Below are positions 1 through 5,856 of a stretch of DNA of 17,434 bases, in pieces. The first letter of the stretch is position 1. Every line of letters starts with the position of its first letter. A program made the position numbers and the translations under genes. The stretch is from Vicinamibacteria bacterium. Its GTDB lineage: Bacteria > Acidobacteriota > Vicinamibacteria > Vicinamibacterales > UBA2999. The notes below the pieces were generated by a model. It was not told the origin of the DNA and made no database searches. It worked only from the letters and a program-made list of their open reading frames with translations. The DNA is taken from the NCBI GenBank assembly GCA_025938035.1, contig JAICQE010000088.1, positions 1 to 17,434 of the forward strand. Reading direction: 5' to 3'.

Positions 1-246
1 CACGTTGCCCGGCCGCTGGTGTTTCAGCACCCGCCCCCCGCCCCCTGCGGGGTCGCGATCGTCCCCCCCGCGCGACGACAGCGGCACCAGATCCAGTCCT
101 TCCGACATGCGCTGGAAGAGCGCACCGTCGGGGTCCGCGACGAGCGCCGCGCGCTGGCCGATCGCCCGCAGTCCCAGCACCGTGTAGCGGACCTGACTTT
201 GCCCGCCGCGCCAGGTCGTCGCCGTGTCGACGTGCAGGGAAAACAC
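1..246 (-). CDS. Glycosyltransferase family 4, N-terminal part (runs off left edge)
   Basis: This is the first 82 codons of a gene leaving the window at base 1. The start is read as GTG at 246-244, because a TGA lies two codons upstream in frame and the protein then begins VFSLHVDTATTWRGGQSQV. That resembles the usual opening of GT4 (GT-B fold) glycosyltransferases, a short beta strand followed by a W-R-G-G-Q loop that contacts the donor sugar. A GGGAG lies 7 nt before the GTG. The family moves activated sugars onto lipid or polysaccharide acceptors at the inner membrane; the substrate cannot be told. It follows a family 2 glycosyltransferase on the same strand, which suggests LPS or exopolysaccharide assembly. 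Residues 60-75 are unusually glycine-rich and come from long G/C homopolymers, so a base-call error near the edge is possible. Confidence 0.72.
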   Translation of the reverse strand, partial: MFSLHVDTATTWRGGQSQVRYTVLGLRAIGQRAALVADPDGALFQRMSEGLDLVPLSSRGGDDRDPAGGGGRVLKHQRPGNV

Positions 247-251
247 GGATC

Positions 252-342
252 AACTCCCAACTCCCAACCACCAACTCCCAAACGCGAACACGTCGCAGCG
301 GTTCATCAGCTTTTGGTAGTTGGAAATTGGGCGTTGGGAGTT
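252..342. repeat. Imperfect inverted repeat (TTGGGAGTT-type intergenic element)
   Basis: Arms at 252-282 and 312-342 are reverse complements at 26 of 31 positions, around a 29-nt loop. Each arm is built from degenerate copies of the word caactccc/gggagttg. The left arm contains no G on the plus strand. The element fills the space between the family 2 and family 4 glycosyltransferase genes and overlaps the end of the former. Its base composition is clearly more AT-rich than the surrounding genes. Elements of the same design but different sequence lie at 1101-1182 and 10622-10693. Confidence 0.75.
254..258 (-). promoter_or_regulatory. Shine-Dalgarno of the GT4 gene, supplied by a repeat arm
   Basis: On the minus strand GGGAG ends 7 nt before the GTG at 246. 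The same bases are the terminal TTGGGAG word of the imperfect inverted repeat at 252-342, so the repeat appears to provide the ribosome binding site. If the hairpin forms in the mRNA, this site would be paired with 336-340 and partly masked. Confidence 0.45.
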
Positions 343-1088
343 TGTTGCAACTCCCACAGCTTCGCAAACTTCAGCAGCACCGAGTAGGCGTTGACGAGCG
401 AGATGGTGAGGCCGGCCATGCCGTCGGCAAACCCGCCGCGCAGGACGTAGTTCCTCACGAACGCCGCCGGCGGGTGGAGCAGCAGATCGATCGGGCTCGC
501 GCGGCGCCCGCTTTCGTACATCTGCCTCGCGGCCAGCGTGCTGTACTGGTTGATGCGATCGAGGTGATCGCTCAGGTCGCGATACGAGTAGTGCTCCAGC
601 TCGTTCTTGAGCTGACCGACGGGACCGTCGGCGGCGACCGATTCGTGAACGTACCTGCCCTGCCAGCGCGCCGTGCGCCGGTCGTACAGACGTGTTTGAT
701 AGTCCGGATAAAAATCCGTGGTGCGTACCCACCGTCCGAGGTGAAACGTGACCCGCGGCACGCGGAACGCGCGTTCCGCCGGACTGCCATCGACGATGGC
801 GCGGACTTCAGCGGCCAGCGCCGGCGTCACGCGTTCGTCGGCATCGAGAGAGAAGATCCAGTCGTTGGCGGCGACCGACGCAGCGTAGTTCTTCTGATCG
901 ACGTACCCGGGCCACGTCCGGCTCATGACCCGGACGCCTTTGCCCGCGGCGATCGACACCGTGTCGTCGGTGCTGCCGGAATCGACGACAAGAATCTCGT
1001 CCGCCCACGCCGCGCTGTCGATCGCGGCCGCGATATGCCGCGATTCGTTGAGCGTGATGATGGTGACGGTTACGGGCACGCGAGGCAT
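306..1088 (-). CDS. Family 2 glycosyltransferase (LPS-core WaaE/KdtX-like)
   Basis: A 260-residue GT-A fold enzyme. The N-terminus VTVTIITLNESRHI (residues 6-19) is the nucleotide-binding strand and loop. DSGSTDDT follows at 36-43, and the metal/nucleotide-sugar DXD appears as DAD at 82-84 in SLDADERV. The central YQTRLYDRR...WQGRYVHE segment and the length match the WaaE/KdtX subfamily, which adds a sugar to lipopolysaccharide inner core on the cytoplasmic face of the membrane. The acceptor here is unknown. The last 13 residues (QQTPNAQFPTTKS) are encoded by one arm of the inverted repeat at 252-342 and look non-conserved. No Shine-Dalgarno precedes the ATG; the upstream gap is occupied by another repeat element. 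It lies between tolC-like and GT4 genes on the same strand, so an envelope-polysaccharide role is likely. Confidence 0.88.
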   Translation of the reverse strand: MPRVPVTVTIITLNESRHIAAAIDSAAWADEILVVDSGSTDDTVSIAAGKGVRVMSRTWPGYVDQKNYAASVAANDWIFSLDADERVTPALAAEVRAIVDGSPAERAFRVPRVTFHLGRWVRTTDFYPDYQTRLYDRRTARWQGRYVHESVAADGPVGQLKNELEHYSYRDLSDHLDRINQYSTLAARQMYESGRRASPIDLLLHPPAAFVRNYVLRGGFADGMAGLTISLVNAYSVLLKFAKLWELQQTPNAQFPTTKS

Positions 1089-1100
1089 TCTGACGCCGGT

Positions 1101-1182
1101 AATTCAGAATGCAAAATGCAAAATTCAGCATGCACAGGCGGAGTTCAGACGCATCTGCAGTCTGAATTCCGCATTCTGAATT
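1101..1182. repeat. Imperfect inverted repeat (AATTCAGAATGC-type intergenic element)
   Basis: The outer arms 1101-1112 and 1171-1182 are perfect 12-bp reverse complements. The left arm continues with degenerate copies of the same word to 1128, and aattcag recurs on both sides. A perfect inner hairpin has a 7-bp stem at 1144-1150 and 1160-1166 with a 9-nt loop. The element fills almost the whole gap between the stop of the TolC-like gene (1188) and the start of the family 2 glycosyltransferase (1088). It is markedly AT-richer than the neighbouring genes and belongs to the same word family as the element at 10622-10693. Confidence 0.75.
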
Positions 1183-1187
1183 CCTTT

Positions 1188-2792
1188 TTACCGCAACGGC
1201 ACTTCCTGCACCGTCTCGAAGTCGATCAGCGACACGTTGTAGTCGAGGATTGCGCGGAGCTCGTTGTTCCGGGCGACGGCGAGGTCGCGCTGTGCCTGGA
1301 AGACGAGGAAGTTCGTCGAGGTGCCCGCCGCGAACTTGCGCTGCTCCGCCTCGAGCCGGCTTTCGTTGAGCTCGCGCGCGGCCCTCGTCGTCTGCACGCG
1401 CTGCTGGTTGGTGAGCACCTGTCGCGCGGCCTGGCGGACCTGCGTCACGACCTGGAGCTCCTGGTTCCGCAGCTCGGTCTCGGTGCGCGTCTTCTCCAGC
1501 CGCGTGCGCGCGAGATTCGCCTCCTGAGGGCTCCTTCCGATTGGATAGCTCAGATTCAGCGACACCGTCCACGCCGGAAAGTCGTTGGCCAGGAGGTCGC
1601 CGATGACAGACCCGAATCCCCGACGCTGCTCCCCGATGATTTCCCCTGGCGCCAGACCGACGCCAGGTGCGCGCACGAACTGCACCCCGCCGAGCGCGCT
1701 CAGGCCGTAGTCGACCCGCGCGCTCAGGTCGGGAAGACTTTGATTCTGCAGGAAGCGGATGTTGACGTCGGTCGCTTCCATCGACTTCTTTGCCTGCTGC
1801 AGATCCGTACGCCGATCGAGCGCGTTCCGGATTGCGCCATCGAGGTCGACGTTCACCGCCGCAAACGCCGGCGGGTCGGCCGGCTCGATGCGGAGGGTCC
1901 AGAAATCGGGCGTCGACGGGTTGTACACGAGTGCACGGAGCGTATCCTCGGCGGTCGCGATCTGCGCCTGCGCCACGATCACCGCCTCCCGCCGCTGCCA
2001 CACCTCCGCGTCCGCCTCGATGACGTCGACGGGCGGCGTCGTGCCAATCTCGACGCGTGCGCGCGTGTTGCGCAGCGACTCTTCGGCGAGCTCGAGCGAC
2101 TGCTGGGCGACCCGCAGCGACGCAATCTGGTAGGCGAGGTCCCAGTACGCGCTGCGAACGGTCCGTGACGTGGCTGTCAGCGTCTCGCGCAGGCCCACCT
2201 CTGCGATTTCGCGGTTCTTCTGACCGAGCTCCACCTGCTGGCGCGTGCTGTCGATCTTGAATCCGCGCAGGATCGGCTGGGTGAAGTTGACGGACAGCGA
2301 CGATCTGAGCTGCGGGTTGAAGTTGGTGAAGAAGTTGTTCGACGTGGACCGCGCGCTGTCGAAGCCGACTGCGTATATGCCGCCGCCCCATTTCAGCGCC
2401 TGCTGAACCTCGGTGGTCATCGAGAACTGGTCGGTATTCAGCGACCCCTGGGCGCCCGAGAGGAAGCTGTTGGGCGGCTGCGTGTTGCTGTTCTGCTGCA
2501 TGGACGAGGTGAGCGTCGGATTCCAGGCGGCCTGCGCCTGGACGATGCTCAGGTTCTGGATCTGAGGATCGAAACGCGCGATCTGAATACCGAGGTTGTT
2601 TTCCGCGGCAAGCCGAACGGCCTCGTCAGCCGTCAGCCGGCGCACCTGCGTTCCGGCGGCGGCGGTCTGCTGGGCGGCGGGAAGGATTACACCGGGCGCG
2701 GCCGACGGAGTCTGTGCGGAAACGGACGTTGTTGACGCAAGACCGGTCACGGCCAGCGTGCAGGCAACCAGGCGAAATACAGGCGTACGCAT
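1188..2792 (-). CDS. TolC-family outer membrane channel protein
   Basis: A 534-residue protein counted from the chosen ATG. The N-terminus MRTPVFRLVACTLAVTGLAS looks like a signal peptide, probably cleaved after SVSA. The rest has the doubled architecture of outer membrane efflux proteins: LTADEAVRLAAENNLGIQIARFD begins the first repeat, and DGAIRNALDRRTDLQQAKKSM begins the second. Both contain long Gln/Ala/Arg-rich helices of the periplasmic tunnel and beta segments such as SVNFTQPILRG and TVSLNLSYPIGR. Three such subunits form a channel through the outer membrane that works with inner-membrane pumps. No adaptor or pump gene is in the window, so the cargo is unknown. An alternative ATG at 2810 adds six residues before the signal peptide; 2792 is preferred because a GGAG lies 10 nt upstream of it. 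Confidence 0.9.
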   Translation of the reverse strand: MRTPVFRLVACTLAVTGLASTTSVSAQTPSAAPGVILPAAQQTAAAGTQVRRLTADEAVRLAAENNLGIQIARFDPQIQNLSIVQAQAAWNPTLTSSMQQNSNTQPPNSFLSGAQGSLNTDQFSMTTEVQQALKWGGGIYAVGFDSARSTSNNFFTNFNPQLRSSLSVNFTQPILRGFKIDSTRQQVELGQKNREIAEVGLRETLTATSRTVRSAYWDLAYQIASLRVAQQSLELAEESLRNTRARVEIGTTPPVDVIEADAEVWQRREAVIVAQAQIATAEDTLRALVYNPSTPDFWTLRIEPADPPAFAAVNVDLDGAIRNALDRRTDLQQAKKSMEATDVNIRFLQNQSLPDLSARVDYGLSALGGVQFVRAPGVGLAPGEIIGEQRRGFGSVIGDLLANDFPAWTVSLNLSYPIGRSPQEANLARTRLEKTRTETELRNQELQVVTQVRQAARQVLTNQQRVQTTRAARELNESRLEAEQRKFAAGTSTNFLVFQAQRDLAVARNNELRAILDYNVSLIDFETVQEVPLR

Positions 2793-2812
2793 TGAAACCG
2801 GGCTCCACATGC

Positions 2813-2831
2813 AGGAACGCCACGCGTTCCT
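2813..2831. other. Perfect 8-bp hairpin/inverted repeat in the divergent region
   Basis: AGGAACGC (2813-2820) and GCGTTCCT (2824-2831) are perfect reverse complements separated by CAC. The pair lies 21 nt upstream of the TolC-like start and about 95 nt upstream of pyrE. It could be an operator for a dimeric regulator or a 5'-leader hairpin on the tolC transcript. The sequence alone does not decide. Confidence 0.4.
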
Positions 2832-2866
2832 CGATTACTGAGAGATGACGGGTTGTAGGACGATCC

Positions 2867-2900
2867 CTCGACGTCGGATGTTCGGCGTTGGAAGTTCGCC
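2867..2900. repeat. One-armed degenerate repeat (CGACGTCGGATGTTCG-type)
   Basis: Degenerate copies of a word close to cg(a/g)cgt(c/t)gga(t/a)gttcg occur in tandem here, upstream of pyrE. The style matches the arms of the hairpin elements elsewhere in the window, but I find no matching reverse-complement arm nearby. It may be a decayed or solo version of the same kind of element. It may also contribute bases to the pyrE promoter. Confidence 0.45.
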
Positions 2901-2913
2901 CTATTGCAAAAGG

Positions 2914-2919
2914 TATACT
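2914..2919 (+). promoter_or_regulatory. Candidate -10 box for the pyrE operon
   Basis: TATACT at 2914-2919 matches the sigma-70 -10 consensus at five of six positions. It ends 7 nt before the GTG at 2927, the distance expected between a -10 box and a transcription start, so pyrE may be translated from a leaderless or nearly leaderless mRNA. The -35 is unclear: TTGGAA at 2888-2893 is 20 nt upstream, which is longer than ideal. Confidence 0.45.
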
Positions 2920-2926
2920 CGGCGGC

Positions 2927-3505
2927 GTGCCGCCCGCCACTACTGAAACGACGCTGGACCTTTTTCGACGTGTAGGAGCGTTGCTCGAAGGGCACTTCCG
3001 GCTCACCTCGGGGCTGCACAGCCCCGGCTATTTGCAGTGCGCGCTCGTCCTGCAGCATCCGCGCGAAGCGGAAGCCTGCGGCGTGGCGATCGCGGCGCGC
3101 GTCCGCGAGCTTCAACCCACGGCCGTCCTCTCGCCGGCCCTCGGCGGCATCGTCATCGGTCACGAGGTTGCGCGCGCGCTCGGCGTCCGCGCCATTTTCG
3201 CGGAGCGTCAGGAGGGCCAGCTGACGCTGCGGCGAGGCTTTTCGCTGGATGCGGCGGAGCGAGTGCTGGTCGTTGAAGACGTCGTCACCACGGGTGGTTC
3301 GACGCGCGAGACCATTGCCGTCGCCCGCGCCGCCGGCGCGACGGTTGTCGGGGCTGGCGCGATAATCGACCGCAGCGGCGGCCATCAGGATCTGGACGTG
3401 CCGTTCCACGCCCTCGCCACCGTTGACCTGCCCGTCTACCAACCGGACGCCTGTCCGCTCTGTGCGCGTGGTGAGCCGGTGATGAAGCCCGGCTCGCGCG
3501 CATGA
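2927..3505 (+). CDS. pyrE: Orotate phosphoribosyltransferase
   Basis: This enzyme converts orotate and PRPP to orotidine 5'-phosphate in cytosolic pyrimidine synthesis. The 192-residue protein carries the PRPP loop VLVVEDVVTTGGST, with the paired acidic residues E-D that bind ribose-phosphate. It also has GHFRLTSGLHSPGYLQ near the N-terminus and the flexible loop FAERQEGQLTLRRGF. The C-terminus CPLC...KPGSRA is typical of the short form of the family found outside enterobacteria. The GTG at 2927 is chosen because the frame upstream to the ATG at 2888 runs through the degenerate repeat and a likely -10 box; the longer form would add 13 unconserved residues. It is the first gene of a co-directional string, and truA starts 3 nt after its stop. 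Confidence 0.93.
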   Translation: MPPATTETTLDLFRRVGALLEGHFRLTSGLHSPGYLQCALVLQHPREAEACGVAIAARVRELQPTAVLSPALGGIVIGHEVARALGVRAIFAERQEGQLTLRRGFSLDAAERVLVVEDVVTTGGSTRETIAVARAAGATVVGAGAIIDRSGGHQDLDVPFHALATVDLPVYQPDACPLCARGEPVMKPGSRA

Positions 3506-3508
3506 GGG

Positions 3509-4246
3509 ATGCGCACGCTGAAGATTACCCTCGCCTACGACGGCACGAGATTCGTCGGGTGGCAGCGTCAGGCGCAGGGTGAGTCGATTCAGGGGCTGCT
3601 CGAGGACGCGCTCTCACGATTCGAGGGCGGCCCCGTTTCGGCGCACGGCGCCGGACGCACGGACGCCGGCGTTCATGCCCTTGGTCAGGTCGCGAGCGCG
3701 CGTGTGACATTCGCACACGAGACCCGAACACTGATGAAGGCGTTGAACGCACATCTTCCCGCGGACATGCGAGTCGTCGGCGTGGAAGATGTTGACGATG
3801 GCTTTCATGCGCGTTTCAGCGCCACGGGCAAAACCTATCGGTATCAGATTCGAAACACTGCGGTTGCGGACCCGTTCGATCGCGCGTTCGTCTGGCACGT
3901 GCCGGAGCCGCTCTCGCTCGGCGCGATGGCCAACGCGGCCGCGCTGCTGATCGGCACGCACGATTTCAACGCGTTTCGCAGCGCCGGCAGCGAGATTTCC
4001 AGTCCGGTGCGCACGGTGACACGCTCGGAGTGGCGAAACAACGCGGGCCTGCTCACGTATGAGATTTCGGGCGACGGGTTTCTCCGGCACATGGTGCGGG
4101 CAATCGTCGGGACGCTGGTCGAGATTGGCCGCGGCTGGCGGCGGCCAGAGGAAATACCGGCGCTTCTGGCCGGTGCGACGCGCGCTCATGCCGGGGCAAC
4201 GGCTCCGCCCCTCGGCTTGTTCCTCGTATCCGTGGACTATGAGTAA
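3509..4246 (+). CDS. truA: tRNA pseudouridine(38-40) synthase
   Basis: TruA isomerises uridines 38, 39 and 40 in the anticodon stem of many tRNAs to pseudouridine. The 245-residue length is normal. The catalytic aspartate is D52 in GRTDAGVHA. Other family landmarks are LAYDGTRFVGWQRQ at the N-terminus, KTYRYQI in the middle, HDFNAFR and GDGFLRHMVRAIVG in the second half. The ATG follows the pyrE stop by 3 nt, with GAGGG overlapping the junction, so it is probably translated with pyrE. Pairing pyrE and truA ahead of uppS is not the classical enterobacterial order and looks like a lineage-specific operon head. Confidence 0.95.
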   Translation: MRTLKITLAYDGTRFVGWQRQAQGESIQGLLEDALSRFEGGPVSAHGAGRTDAGVHALGQVASARVTFAHETRTLMKALNAHLPADMRVVGVEDVDDGFHARFSATGKTYRYQIRNTAVADPFDRAFVWHVPEPLSLGAMANAAALLIGTHDFNAFRSAGSEISSPVRTVTRSEWRNNAGLLTYEISGDGFLRHMVRAIVGTLVEIGRGWRRPEEIPALLAGATRAHAGATAPPLGLFLVSVDYE

Positions 4247-4272
4247 GTGCTTGCAGACAGGGGACATGCCAC

Positions 4273-5064
4273 GTGGCGCGTGACGAGCTGCTGGCGTGGA
4301 TCCCGCCTGGCGACGCGGACCGGGCGCTCGTGGAGCAGCTCAGCTTCGAGCGCCTCCCTGCCCACATCGCGGTCATCATGGACGGCAACGGCCGCTGGGC
4401 TGCGCAGCGCCACCTGCCGCGAGTCGAGGGACATCGTGCCGGCATCGACGCCGTCCGCGACACGGTCGAGACCGGTGCCCGCCTCGGGATAAACGTCCTC
4501 ACCCTTTACGCCTTCTCCGTCGAAAACTGGAAGCGTCCGGCGTCCGAAGTCGGGACGCTGATGGGTCTGCTCAAACGCTATCTACGGTCGGAACTGCGCA
4601 CGCTCTTGGACAACAACATCCGCTTTCAGGTTGTCGGCCGGATGGAGGAGCTGGCGGCGGATATCCAGGAAGAACTGCAGACGGCGATGCAGCGGACGTC
4701 CGCCAACGGCGGGATGCGCTTCAACATCGCGTTGAACTATGGCGGCCGCACGGAAATTCTCGACGCGGTGAAGCGGGCGATAGACGAGGGCCTCCGGCCG
4801 CAGGATGTGACGGAGGAGAGCTTTGCGAGCCTGCTGTACACCGCGGGCCAGCCGGATCCGGATCTCCTGATTCGGACGAGCGGCGAGATGCGCATCAGCA
4901 ATTTTCTGCTCTGGCAGATCGCATATGCCGAGATCTACGTGACCGACACGCTGTGGCCGGACTTCCGGCGGCGCCATCTGCTCGAGGCGGTCCTCGCGTA
5001 TCAAAAGCGCGAGCGGCGATACGGCGGCATCACCTCGTCTCCGGCGGTCACCCTCGCGAAATGA
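4273..5064 (+). CDS. uppS: Undecaprenyl diphosphate synthase (isoprenyl transferase)
   Basis: This cis-prenyltransferase condenses isopentenyl diphosphate onto farnesyl diphosphate to make the C55 carrier for peptidoglycan and O-polysaccharide. It acts at the cytoplasmic membrane surface. Visible landmarks in the 263-residue protein are HIAVIMDGNGRWA with the catalytic Asp37, the FSVENWKRP loop at 81-89, and RTSGEMRISNFLLWQ followed by YAEIYVTDTLWPDF. The first 30 residues are a short extension seen in many homologues. The start is GTG, with AGGGGA about 8 nt upstream. The downstream order cdsA-dxr-rseP is the widespread envelope-precursor operon. Confidence 0.95.
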   Translation: MARDELLAWIPPGDADRALVEQLSFERLPAHIAVIMDGNGRWAAQRHLPRVEGHRAGIDAVRDTVETGARLGINVLTLYAFSVENWKRPASEVGTLMGLLKRYLRSELRTLLDNNIRFQVVGRMEELAADIQEELQTAMQRTSANGGMRFNIALNYGGRTEILDAVKRAIDEGLRPQDVTEESFASLLYTAGQPDPDLLIRTSGEMRISNFLLWQIAYAEIYVTDTLWPDFRRRHLLEAVLAYQKRERRYGGITSSPAVTLAK

Positions 5065-5079
5065 CCGCCGCGAAATGAC
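5055..5079 (+). repeat. 14-bp tandem near-duplication over the uppS stop
   Basis: CGCGAAATGAC occurs at 5055-5065 and again at 5069-5079, a period of 14 bp. The first copy contains the uppS stop codon. The second lies in the 21-bp gap before cdsA and carries an ATGA. It looks like a small slippage duplication; an effect on coupling between uppS and cdsA is possible but unproven. Confidence 0.55.
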
Positions 5080-5085
5080 AGCGCG

Positions 5086-5856
5086 ATGACACGCGTGTTC
5101 AGCGGCGTTCTTCTTGCCGCCGCGGCGCTGGCGGCCCTTCTGTTTCTACCACCGGCGGGTCTGCGTCTCGTCGCCGCAATCGTTGCCGCGATCGCGGCGT
5201 TTGAATACCTTGCGCTGATTGGCATCGATGACCGGCGCGGGCGGCCGGCATTCGTGTTCCTGGTTGCGTACACGGCCTGGACCCTGTCGTCGAGCGGCCG
5301 GATGAGCGTTGTTGCGTTAGCAGCGCTCTTCATCGCGGCCGTTGCCGCTGTGTTCCTCAAACGTAACTCGGGGCAGCAGGCGGTTCTGGGTGCTTTTTCG
5401 GTCGTGTACATCGGCATGCCGCTCGGTCTCCTCGCCCTCCTCAACATCGTTCACGGCTGGCGCGCCACTGCCCTGTTGATTGCCACGATTGTGGTGAGTG
5501 ATTCGCTGCAGTACTACACGGGCCGCGCGTTCGGCCGTCACGCGCTGGCCCCCACTATCAGCCCGAAGAAAACGATCGAAGGGGCGATCGGCGGCGTGAT
5601 CGCGGGGACGCTGTTCATGCTCGTTGGCGGCAGCTTCGAGTTCCCAGAGCGTCCGTGGCCTCTTCTGGCCGTGCTGGGATTCGTGATGGTGCTGCTCGGA
5701 ATACTTGGAGACTTGTTCGAGTCGCGCCTCAAGCGCGACGCAAACGTCAAGGACAGCTCGTCGCTCATTCCCGGGCACGGTGGTGTCCTGGATCGGATCG
5801 ACTCACTGCTGTTCGTCGCGCCGGCGTACGCAATCGCGCTCGGGGTCGTCAGGTGA
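5086..5856 (+). CDS. cdsA: Phosphatidate cytidylyltransferase (CDP-diacylglycerol synthase)
   Basis: An integral membrane enzyme making CDP-diacylglycerol from phosphatidic acid and CTP, the branch point for phospholipid head groups. The 256-residue protein is dominated by hydrophobic segments from the N-terminus onward. It carries the family signature near the C-terminus, LGDLFESRLKRDANVKDSSS followed by LIPGHGGVLDRIDSLL, which contains the metal- and substrate-binding acidic residues. SDSLQYYTGRAFGRH and SPKKTIEGAIGG in the middle are also typical. No good Shine-Dalgarno is visible before the ATG. The dxr start overlaps its stop codon. Confidence 0.94.
   Translation: MTRVFSGVLLAAAALAALLFLPPAGLRLVAAIVAAIAAFEYLALIGIDDRRGRPAFVFLVAYTAWTLSSSGRMSVVALAALFIAAVAAVFLKRNSGQQAVLGAFSVVYIGMPLGLLALLNIVHGWRATALLIATIVVSDSLQYYTGRAFGRHALAPTISPKKTIEGAIGGVIAGTLFMLVGGSFEFPERPWPLLAVLGFVMVLLGILGDLFESRLKRDANVKDSSSLIPGHGGVLDRIDSLLFVAPAYAIALGVVR

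Noticed and set aside
251..345. CRISPR-like array
   Set aside because: The repeated words are short, degenerate and directly adjacent, with no unique spacers of constant length, and no cas gene is present.
327..2168. 613-codon open frame on the plus strand
   Set aside because: It lies antisense to the glycosyltransferase and TolC-like genes, which have clear family motifs. Long antisense open frames are common in GC-rich DNA, and this one has Arg-rich composition without any recognisable motif.
808..2391. 527-codon minus-strand frame overlapping GT2 and TolC-like genes
   Set aside because: It is a shifted frame of the two real genes, bridged through the repeat element at 1101-1182. Its translation there (CMLNFAFCILN) is just the repeat read as protein.
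5655..5852. N-terminal extension of Dxr
   Set aside because: The frame is open, but it lies inside cdsA and reads as low-complexity Arg-rich sequence. The protein family begins at the GTG at 5853.
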